Source: Microbacterium trichothecenolyticum (GTDB lineage: Bacteria; Actinomycetota; Actinomycetes; Actinomycetales; Microbacteriaceae). Taken from it: DNA of 64,000 nucleotides. Positions 26,132 through 33,975 of the stretch are shown here, piece by piece. The stretch spans positions 3,100,001-3,164,000 of the forward strand of contig NZ_JAUTBF010000001.1 of assembly GCF_030818955.1 (NCBI RefSeq). Reading direction: 5' to 3'. The translations under genes were made by a program, and so were the position numbers. Within the stretch, counting starts at the first letter, position 1, and each line of letters starts with the position of its first letter. Under the pieces are notes generated by a model. That model made no database searches. It had not been told where the DNA came from and was given only the letters and a program-made list of their open reading frames with translations.

Positions 26132-27039
26132 CCGCTCTCAACCAGCCCGCGCTCGCCTTCGAGCAGGCCGAGCTCGCCGTGCCCTCCCGTCGGGGCGCCC
26201 GTGTCCGCCGCGTCGGCACGGAGCGCATCAACTGGTCGGCGACGACCATCCTGGTGCTCTGCACGCTGACCGTGCTGTTGCCGCTGTACGTCACCATCTC
26301 GATGGCGCTGAAGAGCGGCACCCAGGTGGTCGACGGCAACGCCTTCTCGTTCCCGTCGCCGATCAGCTTCGACGGGTTCGTCCAGGCGTGGACCCTGACG
26401 AAGTTCCCCGTGGGGCTCGCGGTCTCGCTGTTCGTGACGGCCGGCACGGTCGTCGCGACGATTGTCCTCGCCGCCTTCGCCTCGTACGCGATCGCCCGCA
26501 ACTGGGACCGCAAGCTCTTCCGCTACTCGTTCTTCTACCTGCTCGCGGCGATGTTCATCCCGTTCCCGGTGGTCGCGCTCCCGCAGATCCAGCTCACCGG
26601 CCGCGTCGGTCTCGACAACCCCGTCGGCGTGATCATCCTCGCCACGATGTTCCAGTTGAGCTTCAGCGTGCTGTTGTTCACGGCGTTCCTGCGCTCCATT
26701 CCGCTCGAGCTCGAAGAGAGCGCGCGCATCGACGGCGCGACGACCTGGCAGACGTTCTGGCGGCTCATCTTCCCGCTTCTGGCTCCGATGAGCGCGACGG
26801 TCGGCATCTTCGCGTTCCTCTACGCCTGGAACGACTTCATGATGCCCTCGCTCATCATCAGCGACCCGGCGCTGCAGACCCTGCCGGTGCGCCAGAACCT
26901 CTTCCAGACGCAGTTCAGCAACAACTACAACGTGGCCTTCGCCTCGTACCTCATGGCCATGGCCCCCGCGATCGTCGCCTACCTGTTCACCCAGCGATGG
27001 GTGATGGCGGGCGTGACGCAGGGCGCCGTCAAGGGCTGA
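26128..27039 (+). CDS. Sugar ABC transporter permease (MalG-like)
   Basis: A 303-residue permease with six membrane segments (TTILVLCTLTVLLPLYVTI near 45) and the EAA loop ESARIDGATTWQTFWRLIFPL near 193-213. It pairs with the preceding gene. No ATP-binding subunit is encoded in this locus, so a shared ATPase of the MsiK/MalK type elsewhere in the genome is expected, as is usual in Actinobacteria. Confidence 0.94.
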   Translation: MTALNQPALAFEQAELAVPSRRGARVRRVGTERINWSATTILVLCTLTVLLPLYVTISMALKSGTQVVDGNAFSFPSPISFDGFVQAWTLTKFPVGLAVSLFVTAGTVVATIVLAAFASYAIARNWDRKLFRYSFFYLLAAMFIPFPVVALPQIQLTGRVGLDNPVGVIILATMFQLSFSVLLFTAFLRSIPLELEESARIDGATTWQTFWRLIFPLLAPMSATVGIFAFLYAWNDFMMPSLIISDPALQTLPVRQNLFQTQFSNNYNVAFASYLMAMAPAIVAYLFTQRWVMAGVTQGAVKG

Positions 27040-27067
27040 CACCGACCACCCCCTCGAAAGGACAACC

Positions 27068-28750
27068 GTGACCACCGCCGCACCCTCCGTGCAGACCCGC
27101 GAGCTCTCCGACGCCCCCGACTGGTGGCGCCAGGCCGTCGTCTACCAGGTGTATCCCCGCAGCTTCGCCGACACCGACGGCGACGGCCTGGGCGACATCA
27201 AGGGCATCACCTCGCGCGTGCCGTACCTGGCCGAGCTGGGGGTGGATGCCATCTGGCTCAGCCCCTTCTACCCCTCCGACCTCGCCGACGGCGGATACGA
27301 CGTCGCCGACTACCGCGACGTCGACCCCAAGCTCGGGACCCTGGCCGACATGGACGAGCTCATCGCGCAGCTGCACGCCCACGGCATCCGGATCGTCGTC
27401 GACATCGTGCCGAACCACACCTCCGACAAGCACGTGTGGTTCCAGGAGGCGCTCGCCGCCGGCCGCGGCTCCGCAGCCCGCGAGCGGTACATCTTCCGCG
27501 AGGGCACCGGCGTCGACGGCGCCGAGCCGCCGACCGACTGGGAGTCGCTCTTCGGCGGGTCGGCGTGGGAGCGCGTCGATGACGGGCAGTGGTACCTGCA
27601 CAACTTCGACGTGTCGCAGCCCGACCTGAACTGGGACAACCGCGAGGTGCGCGACGACTTCCTCACGACGCTGCGTTTCTGGAGCGACCGCGGGGTCGAC
27701 GGGTTCCGCATCGACGTGGCGCACATGCTCACCAAGGACCTGACTGAGCCCCTGCCCTCGCGCGCCCAGCTCGAGGCGCTGCCGTTCGACGGCACGCACC
27801 CCCTGATCGACCGCGACGACGTCCACGAGGTCTACGCCGAGTGGCGCGAGGTCTTCAACTCGTACGATCCGCCGCGCACCGCCGTCGCCGAGGCGTGGGT
27901 GCACCCCTCGCGCGTGCCGTTGTACGCCAGCGCCGAGAGCCTGGGCCAGGCGTTCAACTTCGACCTGCTCGAGGCCGACTTCGACCCCGCGCAGTTCCGC
28001 CGGATCGTCGCCGACAACCTCGCGCTCGCGGCGGAGTCGGGCTCGTCGACCACGTGGGTGCTGTCGAACCACGACGTCGTGCGTCACGCGACCCGCTACG
28101 GCCTCCCGGATGCCGAGCGCGGCGCCGACGGACGCCCGACCCGCAAGCACGGCAACGAGTGGCTGCTGTCCGGTGGCGAGACTCCCGTGCTCGACACGGC
28201 TCGCGGCGAGCGCCGCGCACGCGCCGCAGCGACGTTCGTCCTGGGCCTCCCGGGTTCGGCGTACCTCTACCAGGGCGAGGAGCTGGGCCTGCACGAGGTC
28301 GCCGAGATCCCCGACGCCGATCGGCAGGACCCCACGTTCTTCCGCAGCCCCGGCATTGACCAGGGGCGCGACGGATGCCGTGTGCCTCTGCCGTGGACCG
28401 CGGAGGGGTCCGCGTTCGGCTTCGGCGCGAAGGGTGCCCACTTGCCGCAGCCTGCGTGGTTCAGCGCTTATGCGGTCGACCGACAGGACGGCGACCCGGC
28501 CTCGACGCTCTCGCTGTACCGCCGGGCGCTCGACCTGCGCCACGAGCTGCAGACCGACGAGCAGTTGCAGTGGATCGACGCGGGCCGCGACGACGTGGTG
28601 GCGTTCGAGCGCCCGAACGGCTGGACGGTCGTGACCAACTTCGGCACGGAGTCGGCGCCGCTTCCCGCCGGCGAGGTGCTGCTGTCCAGCGCCGAGCTCA
28701 CCGGCGACGCCCTCCCCGCCGAGACGACGGTCTGGCTCCGCCGCTCCTAA
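27068..28750 (+). CDS. GH13 alpha-glucosidase
   Basis: A 560-residue cytoplasmic enzyme that hydrolyses alpha-glucosides brought in by the transporter. It starts WWRQAVVYQVYPRSFADTDG, the hallmark of oligo-1,6-glucosidase/alpha-glucosidase. Region I is VDIVPNHTSD (near 118), region II is DGFRIDVAHML (near 213, Asp nucleophile), region III holds VAEAWVHP (near 276, acid Glu), and region IV is VLSNHDVVRH (near 333). The C-terminal domain ends TTVWLRRS. GAAAGGA lies before GTG 27068. It is the last gene of the operon, and its stop codon is followed directly by a C-rich tract and a stem-loop. Confidence 0.95.
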   Translation: MTTAAPSVQTRELSDAPDWWRQAVVYQVYPRSFADTDGDGLGDIKGITSRVPYLAELGVDAIWLSPFYPSDLADGGYDVADYRDVDPKLGTLADMDELIAQLHAHGIRIVVDIVPNHTSDKHVWFQEALAAGRGSAARERYIFREGTGVDGAEPPTDWESLFGGSAWERVDDGQWYLHNFDVSQPDLNWDNREVRDDFLTTLRFWSDRGVDGFRIDVAHMLTKDLTEPLPSRAQLEALPFDGTHPLIDRDDVHEVYAEWREVFNSYDPPRTAVAEAWVHPSRVPLYASAESLGQAFNFDLLEADFDPAQFRRIVADNLALAAESGSSTTWVLSNHDVVRHATRYGLPDAERGADGRPTRKHGNEWLLSGGETPVLDTARGERRARAAATFVLGLPGSAYLYQGEELGLHEVAEIPDADRQDPTFFRSPGIDQGRDGCRVPLPWTAEGSAFGFGAKGAHLPQPAWFSAYAVDRQDGDPASTLSLYRRALDLRHELQTDEQLQWIDAGRDDVVAFERPNGWTVVTNFGTESAPLPAGEVLLSSAELTGDALPAETTVWLRRS

Positions 28751-28872
28751 CTCCCCCGCTCCCCCCCTCCCCCCCTCCCCTCCCCCCCCCCCCGTAAAAC
28801 CCCTGTTGAGTGTCCATGACACGCCGTTGTGGTCGGCCGCGATACGGCGTTTCCTGGACACTCAACGGGGTT
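28751..28872. repeat. C-rich tract plus palindromic stem-loop (copy 1)
   Basis: Directly after the TAA of the glucosidase gene lies a 43-nt tract of C with a few T and one G (28751-28793). An imperfect inverted repeat follows: 28798-28827 (core GTTGAGTGTCCA ... ACGCCGT) against 28844-28872, with a 16-nt loop, one bulged T and a small internal mismatch. The TGA stop of the convergent glycosyltransferase gene is formed inside the right arm (28864-28862). A second copy with the same order (C-rich tract after a stop, then the same stem sequence) lies at 53855-53978. Likely a terminator or dispersed repeat element. Confidence 0.85.
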
Positions 28873-29695
28873 GGCGGCCGCGTCCGTGCACCCGCGCCCA
28901 TCCCCCGCCGCGTCGCTCGATCGCGCCGGCGGCGGCGAACGCCTCCAGCCAGCCGCTCATGGGCCACACGCCCCATCGCTCGTGGAACATCGCGCCGTTG
29001 CGCAGGATGTCGTCGAGGTGCTGCCACGGGGGAGAGGACACCGGATGCCACTGGTGGTAGGCGTCTGCACCCCCGACCCAGCGCATCTCGACGCCGCGGG
29101 CGCGCGCCGACCAGGCCAGATCGGTGTCTTCCGCGCCGTAACCCTCATACACGGGCGCGAAGCCGCCGATGCGCTCCCAGGTCGGCGGAGCCACGGCGAA
29201 CGACAGCGACCAGAAGAGGTCGTACTCGGCCGCGGTCGCTCGGCGGTTCACACCGAGCGGCAGGGCGGGGCGAGCGCGGTGAGGCCGAGTGAGAAACGGC
29301 AGATCGGCTGCGCTTTCGGGGCGCTGCACGCTCGCCAGGTACGTCACGGGTCCGGCCAACAGCGCGTCCGGGTACGCGGCGGCCGCGGAGCGATAGGCGG
29401 GCAGCAGGTCGGGCCCGGGCAGGCAGTCCACGTCGAGGAACACCAGCAGCTTCGCGCCCGCGGCGACGGCCGCCTCGGCCGCGCGGTTGCGTCCCTCTCC
29501 GACCCGGAGTCCCACGGGCCCGGGCGGCACGTGCAGCGTGAGGCTCTCGGCATCCTGGATCCCGGCCGGAGCGGTCTCGTCGAGCCACGCTTCGACCCGC
29601 ACGATGTCGGCGGCGACCTCGGCCAGCACGCGACGTTGACGCTCGAAGTGTTCGCGCCGCGCCGACGACGCGACCGTGATGACGGCGGTTCTCAC
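28862..29695 (-). CDS. Glycosyltransferase family 2, with galactosyltransferase-like C-terminal region
   Basis: A 277-residue cytoplasmic enzyme predicted to transfer a sugar from a nucleotide donor. The start is GTG 29695 (VRTAVITVASSARREHF). The donor/metal site is LVFLDVDCLPGPDLL near residue 100, and the C-terminal part GYGAEDTDLAWSARARG near 210 has the E-D pair typical of the Glyco_transf_7C domain. It overlaps the upstream glycosyltransferase gene by 4 nt. Its last residues (GRQPR) and stop codon come from the right arm of the palindrome at 28844-28872, suggesting that the element reshaped this gene's end. It is the last gene of a four-gene minus-strand operon. Confidence 0.85.
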   Translation of the reverse strand: MRTAVITVASSARREHFERQRRVLAEVAADIVRVEAWLDETAPAGIQDAESLTLHVPPGPVGLRVGEGRNRAAEAAVAAGAKLLVFLDVDCLPGPDLLPAYRSAAAAYPDALLAGPVTYLASVQRPESAADLPFLTRPHRARPALPLGVNRRATAAEYDLFWSLSFAVAPPTWERIGGFAPVYEGYGAEDTDLAWSARARGVEMRWVGGADAYHQWHPVSSPPWQHLDDILRNGAMFHERWGVWPMSGWLEAFAAAGAIERRGGGWARVHGRGRQPR

Positions 29696-30699
29696 GGCAG
29701 AACGGCTTCGACGGCGGCGGCCATGCGTTCGGCGGCGCCCGCGACCTGCCACCGCGACCAGTCGGGCTCGGCGCCTGCCGCCCGCTCGATGTGGTCGACG
29801 AGGCTCTCGGCCGTGGCGTGCTCGTCGGCGCGTCGTGCCAGACCCCACCGCTGCAAGGCGTCGGCGGTGGCCCGCTGCTCGTCGAAGGGGCGAGCCTGCG
29901 CGACGACCACGGCCCGGCTGCCGGATGCGGCGAGGTCGGCGACACTGTTCTGACCCGCCGCGCTCACGACGACGGTGCTGCGCGTGAGGAGCGGCCAGGG
30001 ATCGTCGATGCGCGAGGCGTCGTCGTAGCCCACGGCGTCGACTCGCCACCCGCGAGCGGTCAGGCGGTCGGTGACGTCCGCGCGCACGGCGGGCTCGAGC
30101 ACGCGTCCGAGCAGCAGCACCGACCGCCGTGACGAAGGCTGCTCGGCGGCGCGCCCGTCGTAGCGTGAGATGCCGCCGGTCCACACCACGCGGTCGCCGT
30201 GCGCCGCGAGCGCCGGCGTGGGCACGGCGCCGTGCGCCCACGGGGCGACGATCCTGTCGGCGAGGGCGTAGGCGAGAGCGTGCGGGGCGTCGGTGCGTGC
30301 GCCGGGCTGCGTCACGGCGATCGTGCGGAGCCCGAGCAAGCGGGCGAAGGCGACGACCTCGGCGCTCACGTCGACGACGAAGGCGGCCAATCCGCGTTGC
30401 GACGCGGTGGCCGCGATCGTCGCGAGCCGTGCGCGGTGTCCCGGGTGATCGTGCGGGGCCCAGTGCAGATGGCCGCGCGCGGTCGGGTCGGCGTCGCGCG
30501 GGTCGATGTTCGAGCCGTCCGAGCTCTCCACCGTGTCGGCGTCCCCGGGCAGTTCGATCCACTCGGTCGCCGCGTCGAGTCCGGCGGGGCGGGGAAGAGA
30601 TGAGAACACGACGACGCTCGTCCGCACGTGCGGGCGCACCGCGAGCAGCCGTGCGATGTGACCGAAGCCGTGGTGGTGGACGTACCAGCCGATCACCAT
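29692..30699 (-). CDS. Glycosyltransferase, MurG/GT28-like
   Basis: A 335-residue GT-B fold glycosyltransferase. The N-terminus MVIGWYVHHHGFGHIARLLAV holds a glycine/histidine loop like the acceptor side of GT1/GT28 enzymes. The C-terminal part has RSVLLLGR, then VVVSAAGQNSVADLAASGSRAVVV near 255-280, matching the GGxxS/Q-E nucleotide-binding region of MurG-type enzymes. ATG 30699 overlaps the upstream GT4 gene by 7 nt. The product is unknown; the context suggests a surface glycan. Confidence 0.82.
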   Translation of the reverse strand: MVIGWYVHHHGFGHIARLLAVRPHVRTSVVVFSSLPRPAGLDAATEWIELPGDADTVESSDGSNIDPRDADPTARGHLHWAPHDHPGHRARLATIAATASQRGLAAFVVDVSAEVVAFARLLGLRTIAVTQPGARTDAPHALAYALADRIVAPWAHGAVPTPALAAHGDRVVWTGGISRYDGRAAEQPSSRRSVLLLGRVLEPAVRADVTDRLTARGWRVDAVGYDDASRIDDPWPLLTRSTVVVSAAGQNSVADLAASGSRAVVVAQARPFDEQRATADALQRWGLARRADEHATAESLVDHIERAAGAEPDWSRWQVAGAAERMAAAVEAVLP

Positions 30700-31829
30700 G
30701 ACACCGCCGGCACGCGGCGCGCCGCGACGGGCTGCGAGGTGTGGGCGAGCACGCGCTCGACTTCCCGGTACCGCTGCGCGAGCGAGTGCTGACGCACCGC
30801 CGCCCGACGTGTCCACACGCGGGTCAGGGGTTCGCGCGCTCCCTGCGCGGCCAGCTCCGCCGCTGCCGTGCCCAGCGCGACGACGTCGCCCGGCATCACG
30901 GTGGCGGATCCCGGGATCCCGGCGAGCACCTCCGACACGCCGCCGATGTCGAACGCCGCGACCGGGGTGCCGGTGGCCAACGCTTCGGCGATGACGAGGC
31001 CGAAGGGTTCCTCCCACATGGGCGTCACCAGGGCGACGGCCGATGAGCCGACGAGGCGGCACAGGTCGGGCTGGCGCAGCGGACCCACGTAGCGGGCGTG
31101 CACCCCGAGGCGCGGCACCACCTCTTGCTCGAAGTAGTCGACGTCGCCGATGCGACCCGCCAGAACGATGTGGGCGTCGGCCGATCGTGCGGCCTCGATC
31201 GCGAGATGTGGCGCCTTCTCCGGAACCACGCGTCCCGACCACACCCATGACGTGCCGCCGGTACCGCGCGTCCACTGGTCCGTGTCGATGCCGTTCGGGA
31301 AGACGAAGGCGTCGACGCCCTCGACCGACCACGCGCGGGCCGTGGCCTGACTGACGGCGACGAAACGGTGCGCGCTGTCGCCCAGGTCTGCGGACGCCTC
31401 CAGCATCGGTTCGAGCGGCGGGGTGTGCAGGGTCGTCACGACGGGGATGTCCGCGTCGCGACTCCACCGGATCGGGGCGGCGTGGAGGCTGTGGTTGTCG
31501 ACGACGTCGTACAGGTGCCGATCGGTGATCAGACGCTCGCGCGCGGCGTCGAAGGCAGCGTCGACGGCGGCCGCGTAGCCGCTCGGGTACTCGGTGTCCG
31601 ATGCCTCCTCCGGGCGCGTCCAGGCCGGCGTGGGGAGGTGGAACTCCTCGACGTCACCGAGGAAATCCGATCCCTCCGCCGCGCACAGCGTCACCTCGTG
31701 GCCCCGCGAGCGCAGCCAGCGCACGCGGTCCCAGACGCACGCCTCGAGCCCGCCCGCGTGCGGCTGGCGCAGCGGGTATCGCGAGGGCGCCACGACGAGC
31801 ACCCGCAGCAGACGCGTTGCCCGGATCAT
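30693..31829 (-). CDS. Glycosyltransferase family 4
   Basis: A 378-residue GT4-type enzyme of the GT-B fold. The N-terminal domain starts LRVLVVAPSRYPLRQPHAGGLEACV, the usual GG-E acceptor loop. The C-terminal domain shows SWVWSGRVVPEKAPHLAIEA near 205 and WEEPFGLVIAEALATGTPVAAFD near 287-310, the EPFG-E motif that binds the nucleotide sugar. The start is ATG 31829, overlapping the upstream gene by 4 nt. Confidence 0.92.
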   Translation of the reverse strand: MIRATRLLRVLVVAPSRYPLRQPHAGGLEACVWDRVRWLRSRGHEVTLCAAEGSDFLGDVEEFHLPTPAWTRPEEASDTEYPSGYAAAVDAAFDAARERLITDRHLYDVVDNHSLHAAPIRWSRDADIPVVTTLHTPPLEPMLEASADLGDSAHRFVAVSQATARAWSVEGVDAFVFPNGIDTDQWTRGTGGTSWVWSGRVVPEKAPHLAIEAARSADAHIVLAGRIGDVDYFEQEVVPRLGVHARYVGPLRQPDLCRLVGSSAVALVTPMWEEPFGLVIAEALATGTPVAAFDIGGVSEVLAGIPGSATVMPGDVVALGTAAAELAAQGAREPLTRVWTRRAAVRQHSLAQRYREVERVLAHTSQPVAARRVPAVSW

Positions 31830-32917
31830 GCCGCGACCACCCTCGTGAGCGCGCTGCGGTACACCTCGACGTGCGCCGCGCGCACTCGCCCCCGCTCCGC
31901 GAGGCGCTGGCCACGGCGGCGGTCGACCTCAGCCGCGCGTGACGGCGAACCCGGCCGCGACCACCCCGGCGAGGCGGCATCCACGATCGCCCGGGCGAGC
32001 GAGAGGGGGTCGCCGACGTCGAAGGAGTGGAAGTCGCCCGGATGCTGCGCGGCGATGTGTCCGACGCGGGTGCCGATGACGGGGACGGCGAGGTCGTAGC
32101 AGAGCTCCGCCCACCCCGACTGGGTGCCGTGGCGGTAGGGGAGCACGCACGCGTCGAGGTCGGCGAGCCACGCCGCGAGGGCGGCGTCGTCGAGGCGTGG
32201 TCCGTGCTCGACGCTCACACCGTCGGCACCTCGGGCGAGGAGGTCGATGGATGCCGCGGCCTCGTCGTCGCGGACCCGCTCGTTCAGTCGCACCACGGCC
32301 TCGACCCGCGTGCCCTGCGCGCGCAGGTCGGCCACGGCGCGTACCAGGGTGGCGCAGGTTCCGACGCCGTCGATGTTGGGCCGTAGATCACGCAGGTGCA
32401 CGCCGACCCGGGCGACGTCGTGCACCCGGCCCACCGGGCGCGGTGCGTCGGGCAGCAGCGTCGGGTGCGCGATCACGGTCGTCGGACGCCGCGCGATCGC
32501 GCGGACCTCGCCGTCGGTGGTATCGGTGAGGGTGATGAGGGCGTCGGCGGCGGCAGTGAGCACCTCGAGTGACGCGCGGTGTTCGTCCTGCGTCGTCAGC
32601 TGCGGGTTGTCGAGGTCGTGCACCGTGTAGACGAACGGCTTTCCGAGCCGTCGGAGGGCGGTCACCGTCTCCCGCAGCTCGGTGGCGCTGTACGACTCGA
32701 TGCCGAAATGCACGTGCACCAGGTCGAAGTCCGCCGCGTGGGCCTCCAGCCACGCGGGAAGCAGCACCTGAGGAGGCCACCACTGGCCGGCCGGTGCGCC
32801 CGGGGGCGGCGGGTCGGCGAGCAGGGTCACGCGATCGGGATCGGTGACGGCGATGACGTAGGGATGTGCCGAGGGAACGGCTGCGATTCGGACCGGGGGG
32901 ACGGTGGTGGCGACGAT
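31826..32917 (-). CDS. Glycosyltransferase (GT4-like), start codon uncertain
   Basis: A GT-B-like protein of about 364 residues. It has DFDLVHVHFGIESYSATEL near residue 60-80, KPFVYTVHDLDNPQLTTQ near 95, VARVGVHLRDLRPNIDGVG near 165, and LDACVLPYRHGTQSGWAELCYDL near 265, the site for the donor phosphate. The start is a problem. A strong GAGGAGGAGAG (about 32932-32922) is followed by AAG and then ATC at 32917. The only upstream start in frame is TTG 32983, which would translate through the Shine-Dalgarno sequence and add 22 residues unlike the family. An AUC start is the best reading. It is the first gene of the minus-strand operon, divergent from the WcbI gene. Confidence 0.82.
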   Translation of the reverse strand: MVATTVPPVRIAAVPSAHPYVIAVTDPDRVTLLADPPPPGAPAGQWWPPQVLLPAWLEAHAADFDLVHVHFGIESYSATELRETVTALRRLGKPFVYTVHDLDNPQLTTQDEHRASLEVLTAAADALITLTDTTDGEVRAIARRPTTVIAHPTLLPDAPRPVGRVHDVARVGVHLRDLRPNIDGVGTCATLVRAVADLRAQGTRVEAVVRLNERVRDDEAAASIDLLARGADGVSVEHGPRLDDAALAAWLADLDACVLPYRHGTQSGWAELCYDLAVPVIGTRVGHIAAQHPGDFHSFDVGDPLSLARAIVDAASPGWSRPGSPSRAAEVDRRRGQRLAERGRVRAAHVEVYRSALTRVVAA

Positions 32918-33021
32918 CTTCTCTCCTCCTCGTGCGTTCGAGTGCGTGACGGTGCGCGTACCGCATCGCCAGGCACATCGCAATGCAAGGGGGCGGTTGG
33001 GACGACGATGGCACCGACGGA

Positions 33022-33036
33022 TACGTTCACATCATG
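33022..33036 (+). promoter_or_regulatory. Leaderless-type promoter of the WcbI-like gene
   Basis: TACGTT at 33022-33027 is followed after 6 nt by ATG at 33034. This favours that start over the in-frame ATG at 32983. Confidence 0.45.
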
Positions 33037-33975
33037 GGTGTCGACACGGCGCGGCCAGGAAGCCTTGCGGACCACGGCGAGGCGGTGATAGCGCGTCGTC
33101 GGCACTACGCCGAGTTCTTCGGCGAGGCCCCGCTTCCCGCAGATTTCGGCCTGGTCGTGGGCAATTGCCAGGCCGAGTCGTTGCGGCTCGTGATCGCCTC
33201 GGAGGAGCTTCCCGCGATCCGCGTCCCGGCCGTTCACGAACTCACCGCCGCCGATGCGGCACGCCTGCACGGCCTTCTCGCCGCGGCGGCCTTCCTGGTC
33301 GTTCAGCCCATCCGCGACGATTATCGCGGCCTGCCTCTGGGCACCGCCCAGCTGCGCGCGTCGCTGCCGCCGTCAGCGCGCGTGGTGGCCGTCCCGGCCG
33401 TGCGCTTCGCCGGGCTTCACCCCTTCCAGGCGGTTCTGCGCTTGCCCGAATACCCCGAGGATCCGCCGCTCGTGGCTTATCACGACGTCCGCACGGTCGC
33501 CGAGGCGGCGGGGCGACCCGTGCCCTCGGAGATTTCCCCCGCGGCAGTGCGCGCGCTCGCCGATGCGTCGGTCGCCGAGCTGCGTCGCCGTGAGGCGCTG
33601 GGGCTGGACATCCCGGCATCCGATCTGCTGTCCCCCGTGGTCGACGATCTGGCGCGCACGGTCAACCACCCGGGCAACGCCCTCTTCCTCCCGCTCGGCG
33701 AGCGTCTCGTCGAAGCCCTCGGCGCTCCCGGACGCGTCGTCGACCCGGGCCGGCCCCTGTTGGCGAGCGTTCGCGCGCCCCTCGAGAGCTGGGTCGTCGA
33801 CGCGTGGAACCTGGATGCCGAGCCCCGGCCCGACTGGATCGTCGCCGGCGAGGTCCTTCCCGCCGCCGTCGTGCGCGAGGCGCACCTGGCCTTCTACGCC
33901 GAGCGGCCCCCGCTCCTGGCCGCCGTCGTCGCGCGCATGGAGCCGCTGCTGCTCACGTGGGGGGCTGCCGCGTGA
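33034..33975 (+). CDS. WcbI-type polysaccharide biosynthesis protein
   Basis: A 313-residue protein of the WcbI family, named after a Burkholderia capsule gene and thought to be an acetyltransferase or acyl-CoA/CoA-binding enzyme. The signature is at the N-terminus: FGLVVGNCQAESLRLVI near residues 34-50, where GNCQ is the hallmark. Then come FLVVQPIRDDYRGLPLG and later FAGLHPFQAVLRLPEY near 127. The C-terminal half is less conserved. It has no membrane segment. It overlaps the next glycosyltransferase gene by 4 nt, so it probably modifies or loads the same glycan. Confidence 0.85.
   Translation: MGVDTARPGSLADHGEAVIARRRHYAEFFGEAPLPADFGLVVGNCQAESLRLVIASEELPAIRVPAVHELTAADAARLHGLLAAAAFLVVQPIRDDYRGLPLGTAQLRASLPPSARVVAVPAVRFAGLHPFQAVLRLPEYPEDPPLVAYHDVRTVAEAAGRPVPSEISPAAVRALADASVAELRRREALGLDIPASDLLSPVVDDLARTVNHPGNALFLPLGERLVEALGAPGRVVDPGRPLLASVRAPLESWVVDAWNLDAEPRPDWIVAGEVLPAAVVREAHLAFYAERPPLLAAVVARMEPLLLTWGAAA

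Noticed and set aside
28751..28793. C-tract as an assembly artefact
   Set aside because: A matching tract in the same position relative to a stop codon and stem-loop occurs at 53915-53978 on the other strand, so it is more likely real. The exact lengths may still be unreliable.
28862..30562. Long open frames that extend several real minus-strand genes upstream, with Arg/Pro-rich N-terminal parts
   Set aside because: High G+C DNA gives few stops. The extra parts are out-of-frame readings of the next gene, and good start codons with overlaps or ribosome-binding sites exist inside.
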